The notes: generated by a model not told the origin, from the letters alone. A DNA stretch of 64,000 nt from Streptomyces sp. NBC_00690 (GCF_036226685.1 NZ_CP109009.1:6537501-6601500), one strand, 5' to 3'. Positions 1 through 9,108 are shown, counted from the stretch's first letter. Numbers and translations: made by a program.

Positions 1-1
1 C

Positions 2-877
2 CTCTACAAGCTGTTCGACCACCTTCCCGCACCGGCTCTGCTGGAGGGCATTCCCACCATCTGGGCGGCGGGCCGGGCGCTCGCCGGGCCGGTCATCGGC
101 ACGATCACCGTGGCCTCCCTGCCGGAGTCGTTCCGCCGTCGTGCGGGACTCCCGGAGATCCCCGGCGCTCAGACGCTGACCCAGAGCGCCTATCTGGCCG
201 TCGGCCTGGCGCGCTTCCTGCCCGACGGCTGGATCCACGCCGAGGGGGTCGCCAGCCTGCTGTCCCTGTCCCCCGACAGCGATGATCCTCGTGCCAAGAC
301 GATCACGGCGGTACGCGACGGGATCAAGCGTGCCGGGGCCCTGCTCAGATTGATCACCCCGCTTCCCGACGAGCCCGAGCCCGGTGACGTCAGCGGGTCC
401 CAGCGCAGTGCCGAGGAGTTCTTCCGCACCGTGCTGGACCAGACCGGCGACGGCTCACTGGACTGGCCGGACCTCGCGGCCATGGCGCGTGAACTCTCCG
501 GCCGCCTCGACCTGGACGAACCCGCGGAGACCGCGCTGTACAACGCCTACGCGGACTGGTGGAAGGAACTCCAACAGGCCCTCGACACCGACGGTGACGG
601 TCGCATCAGCGCTCAGGAGTACGCCGCGGCCGTGCCCCATCTCGCCGGGCCGGCGCTGATCAAGCTCGCCGATGTCCTCTTCGACGCCACCGACGCCGAC
701 GGGAACCAGTCCATCGACGCGGACGAGTACCGGGCGTTGTTCCGCACCGGGTTCCACCGCGATATGTCCGAGACCGGTGGGACGTACTCGCGCAGTGCGT
801 TCGTGAAGGAGTTCCTGTCCTTCATGTCGGGTCGCCAACGCTCCAAGGCGTACGACCCGTTGCTCGCGCAGGCGTGA
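2..877 (+). CDS. MpaB-like oxygenase (DUF2236) C-terminus fused to an EF-hand domain, 5' partial
   Basis: The reading frame is open from the first bases of the window, so the true start lies upstream. The first ~65 visible residues, with the stretch LPESFRRRAGLP, resemble the end of the MpaB/DUF2236 oxygenase family. Next comes a calcium-binding-like half with three EF-hand loops: DQTGDGSLDW (about visible residue 147), DTDGDGRISAQEY (about 196) and DATDADGNQSIDADEY (about 230). The second and third loops have the D-x-D-x-D/N-G spacing and a terminal acidic residue, so Ca2+ binding is likely. A bacterial oxygenase-EF-hand fusion is uncommon. The MpaB assignment rests on a short segment and is the weaker part of the call. 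A strong terminator follows the stop codon. Confidence 0.6.
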   Translation, partial: LYKLFDHLPAPALLEGIPTIWAAGRALAGPVIGTITVASLPESFRRRAGLPEIPGAQTLTQSAYLAVGLARFLPDGWIHAEGVASLLSLSPDSDDPRAKTITAVRDGIKRAGALLRLITPLPDEPEPGDVSGSQRSAEEFFRTVLDQTGDGSLDWPDLAAMARELSGRLDLDEPAETALYNAYADWWKELQQALDTDGDGRISAQEYAAAVPHLAGPALIKLADVLFDATDADGNQSIDADEYRALFRTGFHRDMSETGGTYSRSAFVKEFLSFMSGRQRSKAYDPLLAQA

Positions 878-953
878 AGCGGGTGTAGCCGGCTGCCTTG
901 ACCGAGGTGGCCGGCGATCGGCGGCGTCATCAGGGGCAGCGCGCCCCGCCCCA

Positions 954-994
954 GTGGGCTCTTCGTGGCACGGTGCCACCGAGAGCCCACTTTT
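954..994 (+). terminator. Rho-independent terminator after the EF-hand fusion gene
   Basis: Arms 954-970 and 974-990 are inverted over 17 positions with two internal mismatches around a 3-nt loop. The outer 9 bp (gtgggctct/agagcccac) are perfect. TTTT follows directly at 991-994. It lies about 77 bp after the stop of the upstream gene. Confidence 0.8.
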
Positions 995-1052
995 CCATGT
1001 CGGGGAGTCGCCGCCCGGCCGTCTGTACCCCGGACGGCCCGGTTCGGGCGGC

Positions 1053-1200
1053 TCGGCGGGTGGGTCGGCGGGTGGGTCGGCGGTGTCACCGACCGTCGCG
1101 CCGAGTGGCGTGAAGCGCTGCACCGAGCGGCTGCCTGGGCAGTGGAGACTTCCGGCCAAATGTTTGACGCGACCCTGACAGATATCTATCACTCCTGTCA
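1053..1200. promoter_or_regulatory. Gap before the M4 peptidase: short tandem repeat and candidate promoter/operator
   Basis: The 421-bp gap at 878-1298 has no convincing gene. Positions 1053-1082 hold about 2.5 copies of a 12-bp unit, tcggcgggtggg. A TTGACG hexamer at 1164-1169 has a poor -10 partner about 17 bp downstream (near 1187). An inverted repeat, tgacag-N13-ctgtca, spans 1176-1200 and would overlap such a promoter. This is pattern reading only. Confidence 0.3.
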
Positions 1201-1298
1201 CTCTTCCACCGTTCGTCCCACCGTTGTTGTGCATCGCTGTGCCCCTGCGGGCGCGCCTTCACCAGGGCGTCCCGTACCTCTTGGCAGAAGGAGTTCGC

Positions 1299-3338
1299 GT
1301 GAGATCCACGCATCGTCGGCGCACCACCGTGACCGGCGCGCTCATGGCGACCGCGGCCCTGTTGGCCGTCGGATTCCAGGCAGGTCCGGTGGCGGCCCAC
1401 CCCACCGCCGCCGCACCCGGTGCCCCCCGCACCGGCACGCCCGACCCAGGGGCGCTGCCCCTGAAGCTGAGCCCCGCCAAACGGGCCGAGTTGATACGCA
1501 CCCAAAATGCCACCACCGCGGCGACCGCCAAGGAACTCGGCCTCACCGCACAGGAGAAGCTCGTCGTCCGGGACGTCACCCAGGACCGTGACGGCACCAC
1601 CCACACCCGCTACGAGCGCACCTTCGCCGGACTGCCGGTGCTCGGCGGCGATCTCGTCGTCGCCGAAACCAAGACCGGTGCGACCGAGTCGGTGAGCAAG
1701 GCATCGAGGACCGCCCTCAAGAACGTCGACACCAACGCGGGCGTCGGCCCGGCCGTCGCGGAGAAGCAGGCGCTGGGACGCGCGAGGGCCGAGGGCTCCG
1801 CCAAGACCAGCACGGAACGCGCACCCCGCAAGGTGGTCTGGCTGGCGCAGGGCACCAAACCGGTCCTCGCGTACGAGACGGTCGTCGGCGGCCTCCAGCA
1901 CGACGGCACCCCCAATGAACTGCACGTCGTCACCGATGCGGACAGCGGCGCGAAACTGTACGAGTGGCAGGCGGTGCACAACGGCACCGGCCATACGCAG
2001 TACAGCGGGCAGGTGACGCTCGGCAGTACGCAGTCCGGCGGATCGTACGACCTCACCGACGCCGGGCGCGGCGGCCACAAGACGTACGACCTCAACAAGG
2101 GCACTCCCGGCACCGCCACCCTGTTCACCGGACCGGACGACGTCTGGGGCAACGGCCTGCCCACCAACAAGGAGACCGCCGCCGCGGACGCCGCCTACGG
2201 TGCCGGAGCGACCTGGGACTACTTCAAGAACATCCATGGGCGCAACGGCATCCGCGGTGACGGCGTCGGCGCCTCCTCCCGGGTCCACTTCGGCAACAAC
2301 TACTCCAACGCCTTCTGGGACGACTCCTGCTTCTGCATGACGTACGGCGACGGCTACGGCAACGCCGAACCCCTCACCGCGCTCGACGTCGCCGCCCATG
2401 AGATGACGCACGGCATCACATCGGCGACCGCGAACCTCATCTACAGCGGTGAGTCCGGCGGCCTCAACGAGGCGACCTCCGACATCTTCGCGGCGGCCGT
2501 GGAGTTCCACGCCAACAACCCCCAGGACGTCGGTGACTACCTGGTCGGCGAGAAGATCGACATCCGCGGCAACGGCACACCGCTGCGCTACATGGACGAG
2601 CCGAGCAAGGACGGACCGTCCAAGGACTACTGGTACCCGGGCATCAGCAGCCAGGACGTCCACTACTCCTCGGGCCCGGCGAACCACTGGTTCTACCTAC
2701 TGTCCGAGGGCAGCGGCGCGAAGACCATCAACGGCGTCAGCTACTACTCGCCGACCTCCGACGGCCTGCCCGTCACCGGCATCGGTCGGGACAAGGCCGC
2801 GCAGATCTGGTACAAGGCGCTGACGACGAAGTTCAACTCGACGACCGACTACGCGGGAGCACGGGCCGGCACCCTCGCGGTCACCACCGAGCTGTACGGG
2901 GCCGCCAGCCCGGAGGTCACGGCCGTGACCAACGCCTGGGCCGGTGTCAATGTCGGCGACCGCCCCGGCGGCGGCGAGCCCAACCCACCGGGCACCGTCT
3001 TCGAGAACACGACCAACATCCCGATCAATGACCTCGGGCCCGCGGTCACCTCCTCGGTCACCGTCACCGGCATCCCGGGCAACGCCCCGGCCGCACTGCC
3101 CGTCGGTGTGGACATCACCCACACCTTCCGCGGCGACCTCGCGGTGGATCTGCTCGCCCCCGACGGGACCGTGTATCCGCTGAAGGCGTCGAGCCCCTAT
3201 GACACAGCGCCCAACCTCAAGAAGACCTACACGGTCGACGCCTCGACGGAGACGGCGAACGGGGTGTGGAAGCTACGGGTGCAGGACAAAGCACCGCAGG
3301 ACAGCGGCCACATCAACAGCTTCCGCTTGACGTTCTAG
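1299..3338 (+). CDS. Secreted thermolysin-like neutral metallopeptidase (M4) with C-terminal P domain
   Basis: Zinc endopeptidase predicted to be secreted and self-processed. The GTG at 1299 is preferred because AGAAGGAG sits 5 bp before it and translation then begins with an RRR-rich n-region, a hydrophobic core and an AxA-type cleavage region (a signal peptide). An FTP/PepSY-type propeptide fills about residues 40-230. The catalytic domain has HEMTH (H367-H371) and E391 in GGLNEATSD, matching the thermolysin His-x3-His-x19-Glu spacing. The motif HYSSGPANHWFY carries the conserved active-site His. The last ~115 residues (from VFENTTNIPI) form a proprotein-convertase-like P domain ending WKLRVQDKAPQDSGHINSF, common in actinobacterial exoproteases. 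The protein is about 679 aa. A terminator separates it from the convergent CDF gene. Confidence 0.93.
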   Translation: MRSTHRRRTTVTGALMATAALLAVGFQAGPVAAHPTAAAPGAPRTGTPDPGALPLKLSPAKRAELIRTQNATTAATAKELGLTAQEKLVVRDVTQDRDGTTHTRYERTFAGLPVLGGDLVVAETKTGATESVSKASRTALKNVDTNAGVGPAVAEKQALGRARAEGSAKTSTERAPRKVVWLAQGTKPVLAYETVVGGLQHDGTPNELHVVTDADSGAKLYEWQAVHNGTGHTQYSGQVTLGSTQSGGSYDLTDAGRGGHKTYDLNKGTPGTATLFTGPDDVWGNGLPTNKETAAADAAYGAGATWDYFKNIHGRNGIRGDGVGASSRVHFGNNYSNAFWDDSCFCMTYGDGYGNAEPLTALDVAAHEMTHGITSATANLIYSGESGGLNEATSDIFAAAVEFHANNPQDVGDYLVGEKIDIRGNGTPLRYMDEPSKDGPSKDYWYPGISSQDVHYSSGPANHWFYLLSEGSGAKTINGVSYYSPTSDGLPVTGIGRDKAAQIWYKALTTKFNSTTDYAGARAGTLAVTTELYGAASPEVTAVTNAWAGVNVGDRPGGGEPNPPGTVFENTTNIPINDLGPAVTSSVTVTGIPGNAPAALPVGVDITHTFRGDLAVDLLAPDGTVYPLKASSPYDTAPNLKKTYTVDASTETANGVWKLRVQDKAPQDSGHINSFRLTF

Positions 3339-3372
3339 GCGGAGACACGGCTGATCAGGAACGCCAAGGCCC

Positions 3373-3404
3373 GGGCCCGGGAGGGGTGAAGACCTCCCGG
3401 GCCC
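3373..3404. terminator. Bidirectional terminator between convergent genes
   Basis: Perfect 12-bp stem, gggcccgggagg (3373-3384) with cctcccgggccc (3393-3404), and an 8-nt loop. It is placed between the stops of the peptidase (3338) and the CDF transporter (3429), so it can serve both strands. Confidence 0.8.
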
Positions 3405-3428
3405 GCTGGCGCTCCCCGTCGCATCGCC

Positions 3429-4469
3429 CTAGGGGCGGTCTCGTGTGTCCCTCGCCGAGTTGTCCCCTGCCGGGGGACCCGTCGTGTCCGTGCCATCGCC
3501 GCCGCGGCGCCCCCCGTCGGCCGGGCTGCTGGTGCCGACAGCGTGTGATTCCTCGCCGCTGCCGGGCGCCTCGGTGATGTCGATGAACACCTGGTCGGCC
3601 TGCGGCCATTCGGCGGTGATCTCCCGCTTGATGCGCACACAGACGAGTTCGACGTCCTCGCTGTCGATCCCCGGCATCAGATCGACCCGTGCGGCCACGA
3701 GCACCGAGTCCAGCCCGAGCCGCATGGTCAGCAGTCCGGCCACGGTGTCGATCTCCGGCTGCGCATCGAGGAGGGCTCTCATCCGGGCGGTGAGCCGAGG
3801 GTCGATCGCCTCCCCGATCAGCCGGTCCCTGGCCTCCCGGGCCAATCGGAAGGCCACGTACACCAGGAGCAGGCCGATCCCCAGCGAGGCGCCGGCCTCC
3901 CACACCACATCGCCGGTCGCCAGATGCAGCGCGATCCCGGACGCCGCGAGCAGGACCCCGACCACGGCGGTGGTGTCCTCCGCGATCACCGTTCGTAGTG
4001 CCGGGTCCGCCGTGCCCTCCCGTCGGGCCTGGTGGAGGGCGCGAACCAGAGAGATGCCTTCGGCGAGCAGGGCGACCGCGAGGACCACCAGCCCGGTGAT
4101 GTATCCGCGCATCGACTCCTGAGGGTCCGTACGCAGCGCCTGGATGCCCTGGTAGACGGAGAAGCAGCCGCCCATCACAAAGATGCCCACCGCGGCGAGC
4201 AGGGCCCAGAAGTAGCGTTCCTTGCCGTAGCCGAACGGGTGGTGTTCATCCGGAGGACGCTTGCTGCGCCGTACGGCGATGAGCAGGAAGACCTCATTGA
4301 GACTGTCCGCGAGCGAGTGCGCCGCCTCGGACAGGAGCGCGGGCGAACCGGCCATGAGCCCGGCAGCCGTCTTCGCCCCCGCGATCACCACATTGGCGCC
4401 GAGGGCGACCAGGACCGTCAAACGAGTCCCCGCGTCCTGAGCCCCGCCACGGCTGCGCTGCCTCTCCAT
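3429..4469 (-). CDS. Cation diffusion facilitator (CDF) family metal exporter
   Basis: Predicted inner-membrane divalent cation/proton antiporter of the CDF family. The stretch AALLSEAAHSLADSLNE in the first membrane region carries the HSxxD metal-site signature, followed by several hydrophobic segments (for example WALLAAVGIFVMGGCFSVY). A soluble C-terminal domain of about 90 residues (AQPEIDTVAGLLTMRLG onward) matches the regulatory cytoplasmic domain. The start is placed at the ATG ending at 4469 (MERQRSRGG), which gives 346 aa; the frame stays open upstream, but that sequence would extend into the divergent promoter region. The metal is not predictable from sequence alone. The gene is divergent from the MFS gene at 4663. 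Confidence 0.88.
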   Translation of the reverse strand: MERQRSRGGAQDAGTRLTVLVALGANVVIAGAKTAAGLMAGSPALLSEAAHSLADSLNEVFLLIAVRRSKRPPDEHHPFGYGKERYFWALLAAVGIFVMGGCFSVYQGIQALRTDPQESMRGYITGLVVLAVALLAEGISLVRALHQARREGTADPALRTVIAEDTTAVVGVLLAASGIALHLATGDVVWEAGASLGIGLLLVYVAFRLAREARDRLIGEAIDPRLTARMRALLDAQPEIDTVAGLLTMRLGLDSVLVAARVDLMPGIDSEDVELVCVRIKREITAEWPQADQVFIDITEAPGSGEESHAVGTSSPADGGRRGGDGTDTTGPPAGDNSARDTRDRP

Positions 4470-4662
4470 GTCCGCCACCGTCCACCCCCTCGTCCCGGTC
4501 CGCCAGCGGATACCCGCTATCGGCGGGCCGAACCGGTTCCGATGCACTGCCCCTTCATCGCGGACGGGCACGGTTTATGCCCGGTCGCCGCGTGGTACGG
4601 GTGGGCGCCTCAGGGCTCGATCATCCGGCCGGGTCCTCGACACGGGCGGAAGGCGCCAGCAC

Positions 4663-6165
4663 ATGAGCGGGAACGGACCGGGGCAGGCGCCCACCATCAC
4701 CACGAAGGTGCCTGCCCGGCTCGATCGTCTGCCCTGGTCGCGTTGGCACTGGATGATCGTCATCGGCCTCGGGACCGTGTGGATCCTCGACGGTCTGGAA
4801 GTCACCGTGGTGGGTGCCATCGCCGGGCGGATCTCGGAGGACGGCAGCGGGCTCGACATCTCCGATGCTCAGATCACCGGGGTCGCCGCGGCGCTGTATG
4901 TGGCCGGCGCCTGCTCCGGGGCCCTGTTCTTCGGCCGACTCACCGACCGCTACGGCCGCAAGAAGCTGTTCCTCATCACCCTGTCGGTCTACCTCGCGGC
5001 CACCGCACTGACCGCGGTCTCCTTCACCGCCTGGTGGTTCTTCCTCTTCCGGTTCCTGACCGGCTTCGGTATCGGTGGGGAGTACGCGGCGATCAACTCC
5101 GCCATTGATGAGTTGATCCCCAGCAAGTACCGGGGCCGGGTCGATCTGATCATCAACGGCAGCTACTGGCTCGGAGCCATGGGCGGCGCACTGCTGTCGG
5201 TCGTCGCGCTCAACACCGATCTGTTCCCCAAGGACGTCGGCTGGCGGCTCACCTTCGCCCTGGGCGTCGTACTCGGACTGGTGATCCTGCTGGTCCGACG
5301 GCATGTGCCGGAAAGCCCGCGCTGGATGCTGATCCACGGCCGGGCGAAGGACGCCGAGCGGCTCGTCGACGAAGTGGAACACGAGGTCGAACAGGACATC
5401 GGACGACCCCTGCCCGACCCTGCGGGGGAGATGACCGTCCATCAGCGTGGCACGATCGGTTTCGGGGAGATCGCCCGGACGGTCTTCCGCGTCTACCCGC
5501 GACGCGCCACCCTCGGCTTCGCACTCTTCGTGGGGCAGGCGTTCCTGTACAACGCCATCACCTTCGGCTTCGGCTCGATCCTGGTCACGTTCTTCGACGT
5601 CCCCACCGGCTCGACCGGCTACTACTTCGCCGTCATCGCCGCGGGCAACTTCCTCGGCCCGCTCCTGCTCGGGCGTCTCTTCGACACCTGGGGACGGCGG
5701 CCCATGATCGCCGGTACCTACATCCTGTCCGGACTGCTCCTGTTCGCCACCGCCGCACTCTTCGGCGCCGGAGTGCTCACCGCAACGACGATGACCCTGT
5801 GCTGGTGCGTCGTCCTCTTCTTCGCATCGGCCGGAGCAAGCTCCGCCTACCTGACCGTCAGCGAGATCTTCCCCATGGAAACCCGGGCGATGTCCATCGC
5901 CTTCTTCTACGCCATCGGCACCGCAGCAGGCGGCATCTCCGGCCCACTCGTCTTCGCCGGCCTCACCGAGAGCGGAGCCGTCTCCGAGGCCGCCCTCGCC
6001 TTCTGCATCGGGGCCGCACTCATGGTCGCCGCCGGGCTGGTCGCCTTCTTCTTCGCCGTCGCCGCAGAGGGCCGCTCACTGGAGGACATCGCCACCCCCC
6101 TCTCCGCGCAACCGTCCGACGCCGGGAACGGGTCCGGACGGGGGCCGACCGCGCCGGCGATCTGA
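4663..6165 (+). CDS. MFS transporter, metabolite/H+ symporter type
   Basis: About 500 aa with 12 predicted membrane segments. The loop 2-3 signature GRLTDRYGRKKLFL is the MFS motif A, and RFLTGFGIGGEYAAINS plus ELIPSKYRGRVD resemble the sugar/aromatic-acid porter branch (the yceI/niaP-like type). The related loop in the second half is GRLFDTWGRRPMIAG. The start at ATG 4663 follows GGAAGG; the open frame begins earlier at 4468 but that part has no protein-like composition. The substrate is unknown. A hairpin at 6148-6190 overlaps the stop codon. Confidence 0.85.
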   Translation: MSGNGPGQAPTITTKVPARLDRLPWSRWHWMIVIGLGTVWILDGLEVTVVGAIAGRISEDGSGLDISDAQITGVAAALYVAGACSGALFFGRLTDRYGRKKLFLITLSVYLAATALTAVSFTAWWFFLFRFLTGFGIGGEYAAINSAIDELIPSKYRGRVDLIINGSYWLGAMGGALLSVVALNTDLFPKDVGWRLTFALGVVLGLVILLVRRHVPESPRWMLIHGRAKDAERLVDEVEHEVEQDIGRPLPDPAGEMTVHQRGTIGFGEIARTVFRVYPRRATLGFALFVGQAFLYNAITFGFGSILVTFFDVPTGSTGYYFAVIAAGNFLGPLLLGRLFDTWGRRPMIAGTYILSGLLLFATAALFGAGVLTATTMTLCWCVVLFFASAGASSAYLTVSEIFPMETRAMSIAFFYAIGTAAGGISGPLVFAGLTESGAVSEAALAFCIGAALMVAAGLVAFFFAVAAEGRSLEDIATPLSAQPSDAGNGSGRGPTAPAI

Positions 6166-6190
6166 CAACTCTCGTTCCCGCCGGCGCGGT
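6148..6190. terminator. Terminator overlapping the MFS stop codon
   Basis: Perfect 12-bp arms accgcgccggcg (6148-6159) and cgccggcgcggt (6179-6190) with a 19-nt loop. It lies between the convergent MFS gene and csbD-like gene and could serve both. Confidence 0.65.
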
Positions 6191-6231
6191 CCGCGAACGT
6201 CAGGGCCGTCAAGGGCGGGCCCGACATACGG

Positions 6232-6405
6232 CTACGGCTTGAAGGTGTCCTTGGCCTTCTCCTTGGCCGCGCGGGCGTGGCCTTCGGATTCCTTGGCCCG
6301 ACCCTTGGCCGCCAAGCGATCGTTGCCCACCGCGCGGCCGGCTTCCTTCTCGACCTTGCCCTTGACCTGCTGCGCCTTCGCACGTGCCTTCTCGTCCTTG
6401 GCCAT
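6232..6405 (-). CDS. CsbD family stress-response protein
   Basis: A 57-residue Lys/Ala/Glu-rich protein read on the minus strand, beginning MAKDEKARAKAQQVKGK and ending AKEKAKDTFKP. This composition and the QQVKGKVEKEAG core match the CsbD family of small, unstructured general-stress proteins; B. subtilis csbD is a SigB-regulon member. GGAAGGA lies 5 nt before the ATG at 6405, a good ribosome binding site. The neighbouring sigma factor of the SigB/F/G class (7310) fits a stress role. The biochemical role of the family is not known. Confidence 0.85.
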   Translation of the reverse strand: MAKDEKARAKAQQVKGKVEKEAGRAVGNDRLAAKGRAKESEGHARAAKEKAKDTFKP

Positions 6406-6743
6406 GACATTCCTTCCGTCTTGGTATGGGTTGGTTTTCTAGCTATCCACCATTACACGTTGAATAGCGGAGACTGTCTTGCTGGGCTCCTGCCCGCAGA
6501 TCAGCTCGGTACGGCTGCGCTCGCGATCATTTTTCGCAGCGCTGGGATGGTGATCTCTGCCCTACCGGCCGGATAACCCCGTACTCCATCCCTTCGCATG
6601 GCCCGCCTTGGTCGGCCGACGCCCGGTCGGCCCTGCCGGGATTGGACGGCCGGTAGGCGGGTTACCCGTACGAAGGGAGCCCCCGGCTGGAGGGGTTCCT
6701 ACCAGGCCGCGGGCGGGATACGCCACGACGAGGAGAACGCGCC
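6406..6743. other. Intergenic region between the divergent csbD-like and Rho_N-domain genes
   Basis: The 338-bp gap must hold promoters for both genes. I searched by eye for the SigB-type -10 box GGGTAY on both strands and found none. The segment 6421-6480 is AT-richer than its surroundings, which fits a promoter for the minus-strand gene, but no -35/-10 pair is convincing. No ORF here looks real. Confidence 0.4.
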
Positions 6744-7070
6744 ATGCCGCGAGGATCGAGCCCCAAGAGGGAACGCCAGTACGAACACGTCAAGGAGTCG
6801 GCCGAAGAGCGCGGGGAGTCTCCGAAGCGCGCGAAGGAGATCGCCGCCCGCACCGTGAACAAGGAGCGCGCCCGGGCCGGCGAGTCCCGCACCGCGAGCA
6901 GAGCTTCCCTGCGCGACCCCAAGTCCGCCTCGGAGCGGGGCGGCCAGCGGTCGCACTCCGGGGCCGAAGGGCCCACGAAGGACCAGCTCTACGAAGAGGC
7001 GAAGAAGCGCAACATCGAAGGGCGTTCCACGATGAACAAACAGCAACTCAAGCGAGCCCTGGACCGGTAG
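6744..7070 (+). CDS. Small basic protein with a C-terminal Rho_N-like domain
   Basis: 108 aa, very rich in Arg, Lys, Glu and Ser. AGGAG precedes the ATG by 8 nt. The N-terminal two-thirds (KRERQYEHVKESAEERGES and following) is probably disordered or helical. The last ~35 residues, TKDQLYEEAKKRNIEGRSTM plus NKQQLKRALDR, match the helix-extended-loop-helix fold of the Rho termination factor N-terminal domain, which binds nucleic acid. Streptomyces homologues are often labelled plasmid stabilization protein, a name with little support. Its position beside csbD and a stress sigma factor suggests stress-induced expression; the role is unknown. Confidence 0.75.
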   Translation: MPRGSSPKRERQYEHVKESAEERGESPKRAKEIAARTVNKERARAGESRTASRASLRDPKSASERGGQRSHSGAEGPTKDQLYEEAKKRNIEGRSTMNKQQLKRALDR

Positions 7071-7309
7071 CAGCCTCCACCACCGGTTCCGCGGATGGGG
7101 CCGACTCCGGGAGTCCCCATCCTCGCTTCACCACCCTTGATGCGCCCCTTCCGGCTGCCGTACCCCGGCATGCTCGCCCGGCTTTCCGAGTTCGTCGAGA
7201 ACCCGCCAGTGCCCTCCCGGCGCGTCTGACGGGGAATCCGATACGTGTGCACGCCAGTGGTTCGGGCAGGTGCAGTTCCACACCTGCGTTCGAAGGAGGC
7301 CCGACCGCG

Positions 7310-8200
7310 ATGACGAAAGTCGCATCCGCACCGCACCGTGAGAGCACCGCGAACGAGGAGACGACGTGCCGTGCGGGGGAAGGTGACCTCCCGCAGGTTG
7401 CCGATCCCGCGCAGATCGCGCCCAGGGATGCGAAGGGCCTGTCGAAGGTCTTCTTCGACCGGCTCCAGACTCTGGAGGAGGGAACGGCGGAGTACCAGTA
7501 CGCCCGCAACACCCTGATCGAGATGAACCTCTCCCTGGTGCGCTTCGCCGCCGGCCGGTTCCGCAACCGCGGCAGCGGGGAGATGGAGGACATCGTCCAG
7601 GTCGGCACCATCGGTCTGATCAAGGCCATCGACCGGTTCGACCTGAGCCGTGAAGTCCAGTTCACCTCGTTCGCGATCCCCTACATCGTCGGGGAGATCA
7701 AGCGCTACTTCCGTGACTCGTCCTGGGCGGTCCACGTACCGCGCCGCCTCCAGGAGTTGCGTACGGAGCTGGCCAAGGCCCGCGACGAACTCGGTGCCGT
7801 ACTGGACCGCGACCCCACCGTCAGGGAACTGGCCGAGTTCCTCGATCTGAGCGACGAAGAGATCACCGAGGGCTTGGTGGCGTCCAACGGATACACCGCG
7901 GGCTCCCTCGACCTCCCGATCGGAGACTCCGAAGACGGTCCGGCCCAAGGAGGGGCCTCGTACGGGGACGTCCTCGGTGACGTCGACCCGGCGATGGAGC
8001 TCGTGGAGGACTTCCATGCGCTCGCACCGCTGCTGGAGGAACTGGACGACCGTGAACGGCGCATCCTGGAAATGCGCTTCGGCCGGGAGATGACCCAGGC
8101 CGCCATCGGCGATGAGCTGAACCTCTCCCAGATGCATGTCTCCCGGCTGCTGACGCGCACTCTCGGGCGGCTGCGCAAGGGAATGCTCACCGACCGCTGA
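7310..8200 (+). CDS. RNA polymerase sigma factor, SigB/SigF/SigG subfamily
   Basis: 296 aa. AAGGAGG sits 10 nt before the ATG at 7310; the frame is open further upstream but that part lacks protein-like composition. Region 2 is clear: YQYARNTLIEMNLSLVRFAA then DIVQVGTIGLIKAIDRFD and FTSFAIPYIVGEIKRYFRD. Region 3 (VPRRLQELRTELAKARDEL) and region 4 (LDDRERRILEMRFGREMTQA plus LSQMHVSRLL) follow. The arrangement is typical of the nine or so SigB-like sigma factors of Streptomyces, which control osmotic and oxidative stress genes and differentiation. No anti-sigma or anti-anti-sigma gene is adjacent. The nearby SRPBCC gene has a matching promoter and is a candidate target. Confidence 0.93.
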   Translation: MTKVASAPHRESTANEETTCRAGEGDLPQVADPAQIAPRDAKGLSKVFFDRLQTLEEGTAEYQYARNTLIEMNLSLVRFAAGRFRNRGSGEMEDIVQVGTIGLIKAIDRFDLSREVQFTSFAIPYIVGEIKRYFRDSSWAVHVPRRLQELRTELAKARDELGAVLDRDPTVRELAEFLDLSDEEITEGLVASNGYTAGSLDLPIGDSEDGPAQGGASYGDVLGDVDPAMELVEDFHALAPLLEELDDRERRILEMRFGREMTQAAIGDELNLSQMHVSRLLTRTLGRLRKGMLTDR

Positions 8201-8234
8201 CGAACAGACTTCGGATCGACTGCCGCAGCCATCT

Positions 8235-8272
8235 CCTGAGGGCCCGTTCGCCCCGACGCAGGGGCCCTCAGG
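8235..8272 (+). terminator. Terminator after the sigma factor gene
   Basis: An 11-bp perfect stem, cctgagggccc (8235-8245) with gggccctcagg (8262-8272), 16-nt loop, 34 bp after the sigma factor stop. Confidence 0.75.
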
Positions 8273-8428
8273 GTGGCTGCGCACTCATGCCCGGTCGCCA
8301 CTCATGCTCGGCTACTCGGCAGGGTTGACGTATCGGGATTGTGCGCGCTGCCGAGGGCCTTCCTACGCTCTGCGTGCGTACGTGGCTGTGCGTCTGCGTC
8401 GCGCGAGGGGACACTGTCTGATGCATCG

Positions 8429-8890
8429 TCAGGGATGCGCAGTGTGGCCCGGGTGCCCATGGGTGCGGCGGGCCTCCTTCATCTCGGCCTCGTACACGTG
8501 CTGCCGTCCGTCGAGCAGTTCACCGCGGATGCGGCTCTCGATCTCGGTGAAGGGTTGGTAGTAGTGGGCGTTGTACTCCTCGACGATCTGGAAGGTCCAG
8601 CGACCGGGGATGACGTTCCGGCCCATGATCTCGCGTTCCAGCAGGTCGGCCTGGGCATCGTGACCGCCCCTGCGCAACTGCTCCAGCGCCTCGTCCAGCT
8701 TGAGATCCGCGCCTCCGGTCAGTTGGTGGAAGGCGTAGAGGCTGCCCCGCGCCCGTTCCACGGTCTCCAGGGCCTCCGAGAGGGTTCCGAGCGCCTCGAC
8801 GGTCGCGTCGCTCACTCCATCGGGCCGACGGTGTGACGGATCGGCCCCTTCATCACCGGCCTGTTCATCACCGGTGCGGTCGTCGTTCAC
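8429..8890 (-). CDS. Conserved actinobacterial protein of unknown function
   Basis: 153 aa from a GTG at 8890; AGGAGG is present but only 3 nt away, so the exact start is uncertain (the frame is open to 8998). The N-terminus is acidic and hydrophilic. The body (DATVEALGTLSEALETVERA onward) is helical, and the C-terminal half has a distinctive NVIPGRWTFQIVEEYNAHYY stretch. I do not recognise a characterised domain. It has no signal peptide or membrane segment. It is transcribed toward the sigma factor gene and probably belongs to the same stress neighbourhood. Confidence 0.7.
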   Translation of the reverse strand: MNDDRTGDEQAGDEGADPSHRRPDGVSDATVEALGTLSEALETVERARGSLYAFHQLTGGADLKLDEALEQLRRGGHDAQADLLEREIMGRNVIPGRWTFQIVEEYNAHYYQPFTEIESRIRGELLDGRQHVYEAEMKEARRTHGHPGHTAHP

Positions 8891-9108
8891 GGTCCTCCTG
8901 AGTGCGTTTCCCGAGCGGAGCCGGTACGCACGGCGGCACCGGTCCACTTGACTTCCCCGTCCACTGAGCCCACGTTCCCCTCCCTTCCACCCGGGCAAAC
9001 ATGGGCAGAAGGGGTGGAAGGGAGGGGTTGGCTACCTGCGGAGGGTCGCCCGTACACCTGTGTTCTGTTCCGGCGCGGAAAGCGCGCGCCCTGCGTACGC
9101 GGGCGGTC

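Noticed and set aside
4468..4662. Longer N-terminus for the MFS transporter
   Set aside because: The extra 65 residues overlap the divergent CDF start and do not look like protein; GGAAGG precedes ATG 4663.
6406..6743. SigB promoter for csbD and the Rho_N gene
   Set aside because: No GGGTAY box at a suitable distance on either strand.
6608..7309. Extended N-terminus of the sigma factor
   Set aside because: It would overlap the Rho_N gene in another frame; AAGGAGG marks ATG 7310.
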